In this document: positions 23,700-34,304 of the stretch, in pieces
Layout of the letters: each line of letters begins with the position of its first letter
How positions within the stretch are numbered: position 1 is the first letter of the stretch
Assembly (NCBI GenBank): GCA_028687585.1
Contig: JAQTZV010000007.1
Coordinates: forward strand, 1-64,000
Direction: 5' to 3'
Length of the DNA stretch: 64,000 nucleotides
Origin: Desulfuromonadaceae bacterium
GTDB taxonomy: Bacteria; Desulfobacterota; Desulfuromonadia; Geobacterales; Pseudopelobacteraceae
Notes under the pieces: generated by a model
Database searches by the model: none
Seen by the model: only the letters and a program-made list of their open reading frames with translations
What the model was told of the DNA's origin: nothing
Translations under genes and position numbers: made by a program

Positions 23700-26006
23700 A
23701 TGTCGAAAAACCTTGTCATCGTTGAATCTCCCGCCAAGGGAAAAACCATAGAGAAGTTTCTGGGGCCCGACTTTAAAGTCCTTGCCTCGTTCGGGCATGT
23801 CCGTGCTCTTCCGAGCAAACAGGGGTCTGTTGATATTGAGAAGGGCTTCGAGCCCAAGTATCATGTGCTTCCGGAAAGCAAAAAACATCTTGACGCAATC
23901 AAAGCGGCACTTAAAGAGGCGGATACGCTCCTTCTGGCAACTGACCCCGACCGTGAAGGGGAGGCAATCTCCTGGCATCTGCTGGCGGCACTCGGTCTTG
24001 ATAAAAAGAGCCCCGGGATAACCATCAAGCGGGTTGAGTTTCATGAAATCACCAAAGATGCCATCCTTCATGCGGTTAAAAACCCGCGTGACATTGCGCT
24101 GGACCTTGTTAATGCCCAACAGGCCCGGTCAATACTCGATTATCTGGTCGGCTTCACCCTTTCGCCGTTTCTCTGGAAAAAAATCCGCTATGGGCTTTCT
24201 GCCGGTCGTGTACAGTCCGTCGCGCTCCGTCTGGTCTGTGAACGTGAGAAGGAAATTTTAGCGTTTAATGAGCAGGAGTACTGGACTGTTGCCGCCCGTC
24301 TGGCTGTTAGCGCCGGACAGGAGTTCAAGGCCGGACTGGTGACGGTTGGCGATAAAAAGCTGGGTAAGTTCGATATTCCGGGTGAAGAAATTGCCACCGT
24401 CCTGAAAGCGGCTCTGCAGTCTGGCCGCTACCAGGTGGCAAAGGTCACCAGGACGGAGAAAAAACGCAACCCCTCACCACCGTTTACCACTTCGACTCTT
24501 CAGCAGGAAGCGTCGCGCAAGCTCGGCTTTTCCGCAAAAAAAACCATGTCAACTGCGCAGAAACTGTATGAAGGAATTGATGTCGGAGAAGAGGGGACGG
24601 TCGGTCTGATTACCTATATGCGTACCGACAGTGTCAATCTTTCAACGCTCGCCCTGAAGGATGCCCACGATGTCATCTCTGCCGCATACGGCAAGGAATA
24701 TGCGCTTGCCAAACCGAGAATATTCAAAACAAAATCCAAAAACGCTCAGGAAGCCCATGAGGCCATCCGGCCGACCTATATAGCCAAGACTCCGGCCGAG
24801 CTGAAGAAGTATCTGACGCCGGACCTCCACAAGCTGTATGAGCTCATCTGGAAACGGACCGTTGCCTGCCAGATGGCAGAGGCACTCCTGGACCAGACGT
24901 CAGTTGATATTTCCGCAGAACTTGATCTGCCGATAGCGGCCGGACCATTTGCCGGATCTGGTAGAGCGGGCCTCCGTGCCGCCGGGACGGTTATCCGTTT
25001 CCCCGGTTTTATGAAGCTGTACATCGAAGGACTCGATGATCAGGATGAAGAAAAGGAAGGAATTCTGCCGGCAATGACTGAAGGGGCTGTGCTGAAACTT
25101 CACGAGATTCTCCCGGAGCAACACTTCACGCAGCCGCCACCCCGATATACCGAGGCGACGCTGGTTAAAACGCTGGAGGAGTTCGGGATTGGACGCCCCT
25201 CAACATTTGCTTCAATCATGAACACGCTGGTCGAGCGGAAATATGCCCGCCTCGACAAAAAGCGCTTCTTCCCTGAAGATGTCGGTATGGTGGTCAGCGA
25301 TCTACTGACAGCCCATTTCGAGAAATATGTCGACTACAATTTTACCGCCGGACTGGAAGAAGAGCTGGATCAGGTTTCACGCGGTGAAAAAGAGTGGAAG
25401 CCGTTACTGAAGGAGTTCTGGGAGCCGTTTATCGCGCTGCTGAAGCAGAAAGATGGCGAAGTCAGCAAGTCGGATCTGACCACTGAAGTGACGGACGAAG
25501 CCTGCCCGGAATGCGGCAAGCCGCTGGTCGTGAAACTGGGCAAACGGGGCAAGTTTATTGCCTGTTCAGGTTTTCAGGAAGGGTGCAAGTATACCCGCAA
25601 TGTTGCTTCTGATGGCAGCGAAGTCGCCGAGCCGGTAGTCTCCGAGGAAAAGTGTGAAAAGTGCGGGCTGCCAATGCTGATCAAGGACGGACGTTTCGGC
25701 AAGTATCTGGCCTGTTCCGGCTATCCTGCCTGCAAGAATATTCAGCCTTTGGTAAAACCGCTTAACACCGGCGTGGTATGTCCTGAATGCAAAGAGGGCC
25801 AGCTTATAGAGAAAAAGTCGCGCTTCGGCAAACTCTTCTACTCATGCAATCAATATCCGAAGTGTAAATTTGCCCTCTGGGATCTGCCGGTCGAGAGCCC
25901 CTGTCCGAAATGTGGCTTTCCGCTGCTGGTCAAGAAGGTTTACAAGCGCAAGGGTGAGTTTTTGAAGTGCCCCAAAGAGGGTTGTGATTACAACACCAGC
26001 GAGTAG
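23700..26006 (+). CDS. topA: DNA topoisomerase I
   Basis: Type IA topoisomerase that relaxes negative supercoils. The 768-residue protein has the Toprim domain (VIVESPAKGKTIEKFLG, DPDREGEAISWHL), the active-site YMRTDS with catalytic Tyr306, and at least three C-terminal zinc ribbons (CPECGKPL, CEKCGLPM, CPECKEGQ, CPKCGFPL). Length and layout are normal. A palindromic repeat occupies the leader and AAGGA precedes the ATG. Confidence 0.96.
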   Translation: MSKNLVIVESPAKGKTIEKFLGPDFKVLASFGHVRALPSKQGSVDIEKGFEPKYHVLPESKKHLDAIKAALKEADTLLLATDPDREGEAISWHLLAALGLDKKSPGITIKRVEFHEITKDAILHAVKNPRDIALDLVNAQQARSILDYLVGFTLSPFLWKKIRYGLSAGRVQSVALRLVCEREKEILAFNEQEYWTVAARLAVSAGQEFKAGLVTVGDKKLGKFDIPGEEIATVLKAALQSGRYQVAKVTRTEKKRNPSPPFTTSTLQQEASRKLGFSAKKTMSTAQKLYEGIDVGEEGTVGLITYMRTDSVNLSTLALKDAHDVISAAYGKEYALAKPRIFKTKSKNAQEAHEAIRPTYIAKTPAELKKYLTPDLHKLYELIWKRTVACQMAEALLDQTSVDISAELDLPIAAGPFAGSGRAGLRAAGTVIRFPGFMKLYIEGLDDQDEEKEGILPAMTEGAVLKLHEILPEQHFTQPPPRYTEATLVKTLEEFGIGRPSTFASIMNTLVERKYARLDKKRFFPEDVGMVVSDLLTAHFEKYVDYNFTAGLEEELDQVSRGEKEWKPLLKEFWEPFIALLKQKDGEVSKSDLTTEVTDEACPECGKPLVVKLGKRGKFIACSGFQEGCKYTRNVASDGSEVAEPVVSEEKCEKCGLPMLIKDGRFGKYLACSGYPACKNIQPLVKPLNTGVVCPECKEGQLIEKKSRFGKLFYSCNQYPKCKFALWDLPVESPCPKCGFPLLVKKVYKRKGEFLKCPKEGCDYNTSE

Positions 26007-26056
26007 TCAATAATATTAAAACAGTGAGGCACTGCCAAAAGTAGGCGCTACTAAGC

Positions 26057-26092
26057 GAGGCACTGAGAGTGGATTTTAAACCTCAGTGCCTC
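26057..26092. repeat. palindromic repeat between topA and trmFO
   Basis: GAGGCACTGAG (26057-26067) and its exact reverse complement (26082-26092) enclose a 14-base loop. A partial second copy GTGAGGCACTG lies at about 26022-26032. The style is like the larger repeats ahead of topA, glcF-like and mce, with different sequence. Confidence 0.8.
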
Positions 26093-26117
26093 TGCGTTTA
26101 ATGTCCAAAGGAATCGC

Positions 26118-27431
26118 ATGAACATGTCTGAAAAAAATATTACTATCATCGGCGGAGGCCTCGCCGGGTGCGAAGCCGCATGGCAGGCTGCACAGCGCGG
26201 AATATCTGTTGTCCTCCATGAAATGAAACCGCAGCGTTTCTCCCCTGCCCACGAGCTTCCCGGTCTGGCGGAGCTGGTTTGTTCCAATTCACTCCGCGGC
26301 ATTTCACTTGATAATGCGGTGGGGTTGCTTAAAGAAGAGCTGCGCCGTTGCGGTTCTTTGATCATGGAGGCTGCCGAAGCTACTTCGGTCCCTGCTGGAG
26401 GCGCTCTTGCGGTTGATCGCCAGCTGTTTTCAGACTTTGTAACCGAAAAAATTGCGTCACATCCACTGATCCGGATCGAACGAGGCGAATCTACCGGTAT
26501 TCCGGCTGAAGGCGCCGTTATCATCGCTTCCGGTCCGCTCACCAGTGATGCCCTGGCCGCCTCTCTGTCTCAGCTTACCGGTGACCGGCTCTACTTCTAT
26601 GACGCCATCGCCCCGATTGTTGCCGCCGATTCGCTTGATATGACAACGGTCTTTGCCGCGTCGCGCTACGGTAAAGGGGATGGTGATGATTATCTCAACT
26701 GTCCGCTTGATGAGGCTGAATACCTCCGCTTTATCGATGAGTTGAACAAGGGTGAGAAGGTCCCGGCACGGGACTTTGAAAAAGTAGTCCACTTCGAAGG
26801 GTGCATGCCGGTAGAGGAGCTTGCTTCACGCGGCGTTGAAACACTGCGCTTCGGCCCGATGAAGCCGGTCGGCCTGCTCAATCCGCACACCGGACACGAG
26901 GCGCATGCCGTTATTCAGCTGCGTGCCGAAAACCGTGAGAAAACCATGTATAATCTGGTCGGTTTTCAAACCAAATTGACCTGGCCGGAACAGCGGCGGG
27001 TTTTTCGCATGATACCGGGATTGGAGAACGCTGATTTTGTTCGTCTCGGCTCGATGCACCGCAATACCTTTATCAACTCTCCCGCCCTGCTTGAGGCCAC
27101 TCAGCAATTGATAAGTGACCTCCGTATCTTCTTTGCCGGTCAGATAACCGGTGTGGAGGGGTATGTAGAGTCAGCTGCCAGCGGTTTTCTGGCTGGCATA
27201 GCCGCCGCTCATCTTGTTCAGGAACGCCCGATTCCGGTGCCGGCGCCGGAAACTGCTCTGGGCGCATTGATGCACCATATTACCAATGCGGATGTGAAAC
27301 ATTTCCAGCCGATGAATGTGAACTACGGGCTCTTTCCGGAACTGCCGGGGAGGATCAAGAAGAAGGAACGGCGTCAGAAGCTGGCAGAGCGGGCGCTGGT
27401 GGCGTTGGAAGAGTGGAGAGAAAAACTATAA
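26118..27431 (+). CDS. trmFO: methylenetetrahydrofolate-tRNA-(uracil-5-)-methyltransferase
   Basis: TrmFO makes 5-methyluridine at position 54 of tRNAs with methylenetetrahydrofolate as carbon donor and FAD as cofactor. The 437-residue protein starts with the FAD-binding [16 protein letters not shown] and has the family motifs [18 protein letters not shown] and [17 protein letters not shown] precedes the first ATG. The topA-trmFO order is common in Geobacter relatives and in Gram-positive bacteria. Confidence 0.95.
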   Translation: MNMSEKNITIIGGGLAGCEAAWQAAQRGISVVLHEMKPQRFSPAHELPGLAELVCSNSLRGISLDNAVGLLKEELRRCGSLIMEAAEATSVPAGGALAVDRQLFSDFVTEKIASHPLIRIERGESTGIPAEGAVIIASGPLTSDALAASLSQLTGDRLYFYDAIAPIVAADSLDMTTVFAASRYGKGDGDDYLNCPLDEAEYLRFIDELNKGEKVPARDFEKVVHFEGCMPVEELASRGVETLRFGPMKPVGLLNPHTGHEAHAVIQLRAENREKTMYNLVGFQTKLTWPEQRRVFRMIPGLENADFVRLGSMHRNTFINSPALLEATQQLISDLRIFFAGQITGVEGYVESAASGFLAGIAAAHLVQERPIPVPAPETALGALMHHITNADVKHFQPMNVNYGLFPELPGRIKKKERRQKLAERALVALEEWREKL

Positions 27432-27435
27432 ATCT

Positions 27436-27564
27436 ACCACGGAGACACGGAGGAAAAACGGGAAGGAATGTTATTTCAAGACAGAAAAGGTCCTGAATTG
27501 TTGTATTGTTCAGAATAATTCTTTACAATGAACCTCGAATTGATTTTCTCCGTGCCTCCGTGGT
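27436..27564. repeat. CCACGGAGACACGGAG-type palindromic element, copy 2
   Basis: The left end (27436-27453) reads ACCACGGAGACACGGAGG and the right end (27546-27564) reads TTCTCCGTGCCTCCGTGGT, its near-exact reverse complement. The interior differs from copies 1 and 3. The right end runs directly into the ribosome binding site of the next gene. Confidence 0.88.
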
Positions 27565-27577
27565 GAAAGGTTTTAAA

Positions 27578-28858
27578 ATGGAACATCAAAATATCGATCC
27601 CCTCAAGCGGGTTGAAGATCAGCTGAAAAAATGCGTAAAGTGCGGTGCCTGCCGTCAGAACTGCCCGGCATTTACCGCCTTTCAGCGGGAGCCTGCAGTC
27701 GCTCGCGGCAAGGTGGCCCTTGCCCAGCATATCCTGGCGGATGATATAGATCTGGATGACCAGACCTATCAGGCAATGTCGAAATGCCTGCTCTGCGGCA
27801 GTTGTGTCGATAAATGTCCCAACGACGTACCGACTGACGAAATTGTTATTGCCGCCCGTGAATCGCTGGCGCAGAAACGTGGGCTGACCACATTTCATGC
27901 TGCGGTTGGTCAGGTGATAAAAAATAGAACCCGGATGAAGATGGGCGCTAAAATGGCCTCGCTGCTAGGGCCGCTGTTCTTTAAAAAAGTTCCCGAAAAT
28001 TCCGGCCTTCGTCTTCGATTCCCGATGCCGTTTGTCGGTAATACCCGCTTTATTCCTGGAATAGCCAAAAACAGTTTTATGGACCAGCATCCGGAGGTTA
28101 TTCCGGGGGAGCCGGGCAAGCCGCGCATCGCCTTTTTTGTCGGCTGTATGACCAATTTTGTCTATACTGAAGTCGGTGAGGCTGCTCTGGCTCTGTTTCG
28201 CCACCTCGGCTGTACGATTATAATCCCGAAAGGTCAGCAGTGCTGCGGTTTGCCGGGCATGTCGGGCGGTGATAGTGCCACAGTGCGTGAACTTGCTGAA
28301 AAAAATCTGGCCGAATTCGAAAAATATGAAGTGGATTATGTCATGAGCGCCTGCGCCACCTGCGGCGGTGCCTTGCATCGTCTCTATCCGCTCGTAGTGG
28401 GAAAACGTAATCCGGAACTGCGCGAACGACTGGATGCCTTGGCGAAAAAAACCGTGGATGCTTCTCAACTGCTGAGACAGCTGGGACTTGATACGACCGA
28501 AACCGGTAGCGGCACAGAAATCAGGGTTACCTATCATGACCCGTGTCATCTGCGCACGCGCGGAGTTACCGCACAGCCGCGAGAGCTGTTAAAGGAAACA
28601 CCCGGCGTCACGCTTGTAGAGATGGAGGGCGCTGACAAATGTTGCGGTCTGGGGGGGACATTTAATGTCTATCACTACGATTCGTCCATGAACATTAACA
28701 ACGGGAAAAGCGAGTCAATAGAGGCCACTGGGGCAGAGGCTGTTGCGACCGGCTGCCCCGGCTGCATGATGCAGCTGTCAGACGGTCTTAAGCAGCACGG
28801 TTCCAACGTTGCGGTAGTGCATACCCTGCAGTTGCTGGCACGTAAACTCATGAGATGA
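27578..28858 (+). CDS. GlcF-like iron-sulfur subunit (glycolate/lactate dehydrogenase type)
   Basis: The 426-residue protein has two 4Fe-4S clusters (C19-C22-C25-C29 and C70-C73-C76-C80) and two cysteine-rich CCG domains (CCGLPGMSGG with CATCGG; CCGLGGTFN with CPGCMMQ), as in GlcF, LutA and heterodisulfide reductase subunit D. It would pass electrons from a flavin dehydrogenase to the quinone pool. No FAD subunit gene lies next to it. The start at 27578 has AAGG eight bases before it; the frame is open from 27506 inside the repeat but without family similarity. Confidence 0.85.
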   Translation: MEHQNIDPLKRVEDQLKKCVKCGACRQNCPAFTAFQREPAVARGKVALAQHILADDIDLDDQTYQAMSKCLLCGSCVDKCPNDVPTDEIVIAARESLAQKRGLTTFHAAVGQVIKNRTRMKMGAKMASLLGPLFFKKVPENSGLRLRFPMPFVGNTRFIPGIAKNSFMDQHPEVIPGEPGKPRIAFFVGCMTNFVYTEVGEAALALFRHLGCTIIIPKGQQCCGLPGMSGGDSATVRELAEKNLAEFEKYEVDYVMSACATCGGALHRLYPLVVGKRNPELRERLDALAKKTVDASQLLRQLGLDTTETGSGTEIRVTYHDPCHLRTRGVTAQPRELLKETPGVTLVEMEGADKCCGLGGTFNVYHYDSSMNINNGKSESIEATGAEAVATGCPGCMMQLSDGLKQHGSNVAVVHTLQLLARKLMR

Positions 28859-28928
28859 CTTTTTTACTTACGATAAATTTTTTTTACCATAATCGGCTGT
28901 TTTTTTGGTCTCAGGTGTAGAAATTTTA

Positions 28929-28956
28929 TTGACAATGTAAAATAAATTGTATACAA
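28929..28956 (+). promoter_or_regulatory. promoter and possible operator of the XRE-cupin gene
   Basis: TTGACA at 28929-28934 is followed 15 bases later by TATACA (28950-28955), a short spacer. The -10 region lies inside the perfect palindrome TTGTATACAA (28947-28956), which could be the binding site of the regulator encoded next. Confidence 0.5.
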
Positions 28957-29001
28957 ACCTCGCGAACAAACTAGGTTTTACTTTTTTTATCAGGGGTTTG
29001 A

Positions 29002-29565
29002 ATGCGCGAATTCAACATCGGGGCTAAAATAAAGAAGCTCCGCCTTTCAAAAAAGCTGACCCTCCAGGCTGTTGCCAGGGAGACCGGTTTTTCACCTGCC
29101 CTTATTTCCCAAATAGAAAACAATAATGTTTCTCCTCCGATTGCGACCCTGTCTCGAATCGCCAAGTTCTTTGATGTAAAAATCGGTGTTTTTTTTACCG
29201 AGGATGAAGAAGAGTGCCGCTTTGAAGTAGTCCGTTCACACGAGCGAAAATCCATTCCTCGCGTTATCTCAAAGGCCGGTACCAGTCAGGGCTATTCCTA
29301 CGAGTCACTGTCATTCCATAAGCAAAACAAGAAAATGGAACCTTTTCTGCTATCCATTACTGAAAAAGCGCTTGAAGAGAACACCTACAGTCACGATGGC
29401 GAAGAGTTTCTCTTTGTTATGGAGGGTACCGCTGAACTCGTGCTTGAAGAAAAGCGGATTATTCTGGAACAGGGCGACTGTGTTTATTTTGATTCATCTC
29501 TAAAGCATCGGCTGCTTTCAAAGCATGGCACTGAAGTCAAAGTGCTGGCTGTTGTCACTCGCTGA
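29002..29565 (+). CDS. XRE-family transcriptional regulator with cupin domain
   Basis: The 187-residue protein has an N-terminal helix-turn-helix (about 8-62: [24 protein letters not shown]) and a C-terminal cupin sensor domain (about 105-187: [35 protein letters not shown]). Members sense small metabolites and repress or activate the genes beside them. It stands directly ahead of the carboxylase genes, so control of propionyl-CoA/methylmalonyl-CoA metabolism is likely by position. The ligand is unknown. Confidence 0.9.
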   Translation: MREFNIGAKIKKLRLSKKLTLQAVARETGFSPALISQIENNNVSPPIATLSRIAKFFDVKIGVFFTEDEEECRFEVVRSHERKSIPRVISKAGTSQGYSYESLSFHKQNKKMEPFLLSITEKALEENTYSHDGEEFLFVMEGTAELVLEEKRIILEQGDCVYFDSSLKHRLLSKHGTEVKVLAVVTR

Positions 29566-29636
29566 CAGATAAGTGTCTCCCGCACTTTCCCATATCTGAA
29601 TCTGTAGATAAATTTCACACTAAAAGGATGGTAACG

Positions 29637-31361
29637 ATGTCAAACACAGCACCCAAGCCAATATTAAAAAACCCGTTTGATCCGCCTGAAACGTTAGAAT
29701 TCAACATCCCCGGCGAAATTTCCAAAGTCACGGGCGGATATGAAGAAGCGATGAAGGAGGGTTATGAACTGATCCATCGCCCGATCAATTCGGTCAAAAT
29801 AGATCAGATTGAAAAACAGCACTTCAAAAAGAGAATGACAGTATGGGAGCGCTTGAATGTACTCTCGAGCAAAGCCCCCAATGTCTTGTTCCAGAACTGG
29901 GGCAAAAATCTTGACGGTGCATCGCTGGTGACGGCTGTTCTTGAAATCGGCGGACGTGATGTGGCGGTATATGGCCATGATTTTACGGTGCGTGCCGGAT
30001 CCATCGACGCCACCAACGGCAGCAAACTGGCCAAGCTTTTCAATATGGCGGGTGAAAAGGGGATTCCGGTAATCGGCATGAACGACTCTGCCGGCGCCTT
30101 TGTTCCGGCGGGGGTAGGCGGGTTGGACGGCTATGCCGAGGCCTTTACGTCACTTCGCCGCATCAGCGGCGTTGTTCCCTCCATCATGTGCATGTTCGGT
30201 TTCAATGCCGGCGGCGGTTCCTATCTCCCCCGCCAGGGCAGTTTTGTAATCCAGCCCAACGATACCTTTTTCGGTCTGACCGGGCCGGGCGTTGTCAAAT
30301 CTGTTCTTGGCGAGGATGTTACTCCGGAAGAGCTGGGGGGACCGAAAGTCCACGGCAAAACCGGCGTGGCCGATATTACGGTAACCGATGAAGTTGCCGC
30401 CCTCCGTACGGCCGTGCGCCTGCTGTCATACATTCCTGACAACAACAGTGTGCTGGCGCCGCTGCAGGAAACCAGCGATCCGCTTGATCGCAAGACCTGG
30501 GAAATCAATACCCTGCTTAAAAAAGCCTTTAACTCCCCCACGGGGTTCAATACCCCCTTTGATGTTTCTATTATCATCCAGCAGATCTGTGATCATGGCG
30601 ATTACTTTGAACTGCAGCCGGAGAGGGCCCGCGAAGTCGTCACCGCTTTTGGCCGTCTCGGTGGTCAGGTTGTCGGATTTGTCGCCAACAACTCGGCGGT
30701 TGCTTCCGGGCAGATCGATTGCGACTCCGCAGTCAAAATCGCCCGTTTTGTACGTTTCTGCAATATCTATAATATTCCCCTCATCTTCATGGAAGACACC
30801 ACCGGATTCCTCCCTGGCCGTGAGCAGGAAGCGCGCGGTATTGTTCAGGCCGGCCGCTCCATGCTTGATTCCATCGTCGATGTGCGTACTCCGCGTATCC
30901 TGCTGATCCTGCGCAACGCCTACGGCGGCGCCTACGCTTCCTACAACAATTATCCGACTGGTGCTGATCTGGTGTTGGCACTTCCTACCACCCGCCTGGC
31001 GGTTATGGGGCCTGCCGGTAAAGAATTCGTCTATAAGGATGAAATGCGTAAAATACGTGCCAGTGCCGCTGAAATGGCCAAAAAAGGAAGTGAGGAACGG
31101 GTCAAGGCCGGAGCCGATGGCGCGGTAGCCAAGAAAGATGCCGAAAAAGAAGCGGCTGAGTGGCTGAAGCTTCAGGAGACGGTGCTCAACCAGCGCTACG
31201 AAAAAGAACTGATGAACCCCAAGGAAGGTCTGGCGCTCGGCTCCATCTCCTCCATAGTAATGCCGACCGATCTGCGCAAGGTGCTGGGAGAAAACGTCGC
31301 CTTCCTCATGCGCCATTACAAGCCGGGCCCGATGATGGCGCCGCAGCGGGAGTTCCATTAA
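29637..31361 (+). CDS. acyl-CoA carboxyltransferase subunit (propionyl-CoA/methylmalonyl-CoA type)
   Basis: The 574-residue protein has the two crotonase-like halves of biotin-dependent carboxyltransferases: [20 protein letters not shown] with [14 protein letters not shown] in the first, and [25 protein letters not shown] and [12 protein letters not shown] in the second. It moves the carboxyl group between biotin and an acyl-CoA. The ATG at 29637 with AAGGA eight bases ahead is preferred to that at 29628. The C-terminal part has a charged insertion (about 468-520). Neighbours point to propionyl-CoA as substrate; acetyl-CoA or a transcarboxylase role is possible. Confidence 0.88.
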   Translation: MSNTAPKPILKNPFDPPETLEFNIPGEISKVTGGYEEAMKEGYELIHRPINSVKIDQIEKQHFKKRMTVWERLNVLSSKAPNVLFQNWGKNLDGASLVTAVLEIGGRDVAVYGHDFTVRAGSIDATNGSKLAKLFNMAGEKGIPVIGMNDSAGAFVPAGVGGLDGYAEAFTSLRRISGVVPSIMCMFGFNAGGGSYLPRQGSFVIQPNDTFFGLTGPGVVKSVLGEDVTPEELGGPKVHGKTGVADITVTDEVAALRTAVRLLSYIPDNNSVLAPLQETSDPLDRKTWEINTLLKKAFNSPTGFNTPFDVSIIIQQICDHGDYFELQPERAREVVTAFGRLGGQVVGFVANNSAVASGQIDCDSAVKIARFVRFCNIYNIPLIFMEDTTGFLPGREQEARGIVQAGRSMLDSIVDVRTPRILLILRNAYGGAYASYNNYPTGADLVLALPTTRLAVMGPAGKEFVYKDEMRKIRASAAEMAKKGSEERVKAGADGAVAKKDAEKEAAEWLKLQETVLNQRYEKELMNPKEGLALGSISSIVMPTDLRKVLGENVAFLMRHYKPGPMMAPQREFH

Positions 31362-31406
31362 AAGCTGGAATTATTTTTCATATTTCGATGAATTGGAGAT
31401 AGAAAC

Positions 31407-34286
31407 ATGAATGACATTTACATGAACAACCCACTGATTCACCGTGATCGACGCCTGGGAACACACGCTTCCGAGTGGGTGCGCTCCTTTGCCTGCGAAG
31501 ACCTGAATCCGCTGATTGTCTGTCGAGGGCCGATCCGTAAGGAAGCAATGGATGTTTTTGATGAGATGGGGATCAGTCATTACGGAATTCTGCTCTCGGA
31601 GAAAGATTCCATTGTCTACCCGAACGCTCTGGCACCGGAACTGCGCAAACTGACCGATTCCAGCCGTGTGCATCGGGTGCCGGATTACAGCGGTGCCAGC
31701 AAGGAAGAGCGCGTCGAGCGCATCGGCCAGATCATTCAGATCGCCAAAGACAACGGTTATGATGCAATCTTTGCCGGCTACGGTTTTATGGCTGAAGATG
31801 AAGAGTTTGTGGCGGCGATAGAAAAAGCCGGTCTCAAATTTATGGGGCCGAATTCCCGTACCCAGGCTGATGCCGGCAAAAAGGACGAAGCCAAGCGCAC
31901 GGCGCTTTCCGTCGGCGTCAGTGTAACTCCTGGCATCAACAATGTAACGGCCCGCACCCTGGTTAAAAAACATGGCAGCCGGGAAAAGCTGCTGGCGTTG
32001 ATTAAAACCCACGGTCTTAATGTTGCGGCTGCGATCGCCACTGATAAAAAGCTGTCACTTGAAGATCTCGCCGACCAGATCCTTTACGCTTCCTACGTAA
32101 AAGGTCTCGATCTCTACAGTATCGAAGAACTGTCCGCTCAGGTACAGCTCGAAGTGGAAGCCATGTTTAAGGAATACCCCGCCAGCCGCATCCGTCTCAA
32201 AGCCATTGGCGGTGGCGGCGGTAAAGGCCAGCGTATTCTTGGTGCCTCGCTGCTCGGTCTTAAAAAACCGACTGCCGCCCAGATCAAGGAAGCTGCTGTT
32301 GAAACACCAACTCTTGTCCGTGAAGTACTCAACGAAGTCAAAGCAAACGGCGTGGGTGACAACAAGAATATTCTGGTCGAGCTGAACATCGAGCAGACCC
32401 GCCATAACGAGATTCAGTTGATCGGCAACGGTGAATGGTGCGTGTCTCTCGGAGGCCGCGACTGCTCTCTGCAGATGCACGAGCAGAAGCTGCTGGAAAT
32501 CTCGGTAACTCAGGAAGCGCTGACCCTGGCGATTGACAAAGCAAAAAAATCCGGGCGCAAGGCGGAACAGAAAGCACTGGAAAGCGATCTCAACGTGCTC
32601 AAGCGTATGGAAGAGGATTCCACCAAGTTCGGCGTTGCCGTCGGCCTTGACTCCGCATCGACATTTGAATGTATCGTTGACCGCGATCGCTACTTCTTCA
32701 TGGAAGTCAACACCCGTATTCAGGTGGAGCACCGGGTCTCCGAGCTCTGCTACAGCCTGAAATTCACCAATCCCAAGGATAAAAAAGACTTCTTTATCGT
32801 CGAATCGCTGGTGGAAATGATGGCGCTGCTGGTTCGCCACAAGAAACATCTCCCCAAACCGGAGCGTATTCCCCGTTTCGCCGCTGCTGCCGAAGCCCGC
32901 CTGAACGCTACCGACAGCTCACTGTCGCCTCACGCCGGCGGTATGATCCGCTACTGGTCCAGGCCGATTGAAGGTGAAATCCGTGATGACCAGGGCATCT
33001 GCATGGTCAACCCCGACACCGGTATGTTCATGCGCTACAAGGTTGCCGGTGCCTACGATTCCAACATTGCGCTGCTGCTTACCAAAGGCGAAGATCGTCT
33101 TGCCAGTTATCAGCACCTTTCAAAAGTGCTGAGTAAAACAACACTGCGCGGCACCGACCTGGGTACCAACCTGGAGTTCCATTATGGGCTGGTCAACTGG
33201 TTTCTTGGCCAGAATGTCATGGCAAAGCCCACCACCCGTTTTGTCGTGCCGTATCTGACTCTCATGGGATTATTGAAAGAGGAGTCCAGCAAACTGGACA
33301 CGGTGTACGCTTTTTTCCAGATGAAAAAGGCCTACGCCAGGAAAATGGCGGAGCAGTTCGCTGATGACCCGAAAGTTGGTAAGGAGATGTCGGCAATTCT
33401 TGATCGCAAGGGGACACTGATGACACGCCCCATGGACAGGCTGCTGGAAGATCCGCACCTGCTGTCCGGCTGGCTTGCCATTAATCGCAGCAACTTCAGC
33501 ATGGAAAAGGGAAAAGTGCGCTGGCATGACAACCCGTTTGTAATTATTGCCGAAACCTACGACTATCTGAATATGGCCTATAACCCCAAGGCTCCGGCCG
33601 CAGAGGTTATCTGGCAGCACGACAACGAACTGCTGCAGAAGGGGCTTCGTTTCTACCACACGCTGGCGGAGCGTTTCAAACTCGGCATGCACGAATTTGA
33701 CAAACTTACTGCTATTCTGGGCAAGGAGAAGCCGCAGGCGGGTTTTGCCGCTGCGGAATGGGAGCAGATCAGGGCTGCCCACAGCGGTTTTGAAGCCGGT
33801 CTTGAACTGCTCGGCATGCTGTTTGTTGTGGCGCAGAACGTTAAATTCTGGGATTTCAAAATTGAGGAAGACCTGGAGGTCACCATTCCGGAATATCTCC
33901 ATGACACTGAGCTGCAGGCGCGAATGAAGAAAGTGCTGGTGCCGCCGCCGACTACCAAAGCCGATGAGATTGTTGCCATATGCGGCGGTATGTACTACGG
34001 TCAGGAAGGCCCCGGGCTGCCGGCATTCATCCATGAAGGGATGCACTTTGAGAAAGGTCAGGCATTGTACATCATCGAAGTCATGAAAATGTTTAACACC
34101 GTGCGTGCCACGTTCTCCGGCACCATTGACAAAATTGTTATGCAGGGAGCTGACGGATCAATCGTGCAGAAGGGGCAGGCTCTTTTCAAAATCACCCCGG
34201 ACGAAAAATTTGTAGATGTTGATCCCAAAGAGCTTGAACGGGAAAAACGGGAGCGTACCACGGACTATCTGCGTCAGGTGTTGTAA
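31407..34286 (+). CDS. biotin carboxylase / biotinyl protein, large form (acyl-CoA carboxylase alpha)
   Basis: A 959-residue protein joining an ATP-grasp biotin carboxylase to a C-terminal biotinyl domain. Visible: the N-domain ending DAIFAGYGFMAED, the ATP loop AIGGGGGKGQR, EVNTRIQVEHRVSE, and the biotin site EVMKMFN with Lys894. Between the central domain start (TPGIN) and the ATP loop lie about 90 extra residues absent from ordinary biotin carboxylases. A long middle region (about 600-830) is not recognised. GGAG precedes the ATG. It pairs with the carboxyltransferase 45 bases upstream. Confidence 0.86.
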   Translation: MNDIYMNNPLIHRDRRLGTHASEWVRSFACEDLNPLIVCRGPIRKEAMDVFDEMGISHYGILLSEKDSIVYPNALAPELRKLTDSSRVHRVPDYSGASKEERVERIGQIIQIAKDNGYDAIFAGYGFMAEDEEFVAAIEKAGLKFMGPNSRTQADAGKKDEAKRTALSVGVSVTPGINNVTARTLVKKHGSREKLLALIKTHGLNVAAAIATDKKLSLEDLADQILYASYVKGLDLYSIEELSAQVQLEVEAMFKEYPASRIRLKAIGGGGGKGQRILGASLLGLKKPTAAQIKEAAVETPTLVREVLNEVKANGVGDNKNILVELNIEQTRHNEIQLIGNGEWCVSLGGRDCSLQMHEQKLLEISVTQEALTLAIDKAKKSGRKAEQKALESDLNVLKRMEEDSTKFGVAVGLDSASTFECIVDRDRYFFMEVNTRIQVEHRVSELCYSLKFTNPKDKKDFFIVESLVEMMALLVRHKKHLPKPERIPRFAAAAEARLNATDSSLSPHAGGMIRYWSRPIEGEIRDDQGICMVNPDTGMFMRYKVAGAYDSNIALLLTKGEDRLASYQHLSKVLSKTTLRGTDLGTNLEFHYGLVNWFLGQNVMAKPTTRFVVPYLTLMGLLKEESSKLDTVYAFFQMKKAYARKMAEQFADDPKVGKEMSAILDRKGTLMTRPMDRLLEDPHLLSGWLAINRSNFSMEKGKVRWHDNPFVIIAETYDYLNMAYNPKAPAAEVIWQHDNELLQKGLRFYHTLAERFKLGMHEFDKLTAILGKEKPQAGFAAAEWEQIRAAHSGFEAGLELLGMLFVVAQNVKFWDFKIEEDLEVTIPEYLHDTELQARMKKVLVPPPTTKADEIVAICGGMYYGQEGPGLPAFIHEGMHFEKGQALYIIEVMKMFNTVRATFSGTIDKIVMQGADGSIVQKGQALFKITPDEKFVDVDPKELEREKRERTTDYLRQVL

Positions 34287-34304
34287 AAACACGAGGAGGT
34301 TATT

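Noticed and set aside
30426..31358. 310-residue open frame on the minus strand
   Set aside because: It lies wholly antisense to the carboxyltransferase gene, shows no family similarity and has no ribosome binding site; it follows from codon bias.
32055..33500. Long minus-strand frames antisense to the biotin carboxylase gene
   Set aside because: Histidine- and phenylalanine-rich translations typical of antisense reading of GC-biased third positions.
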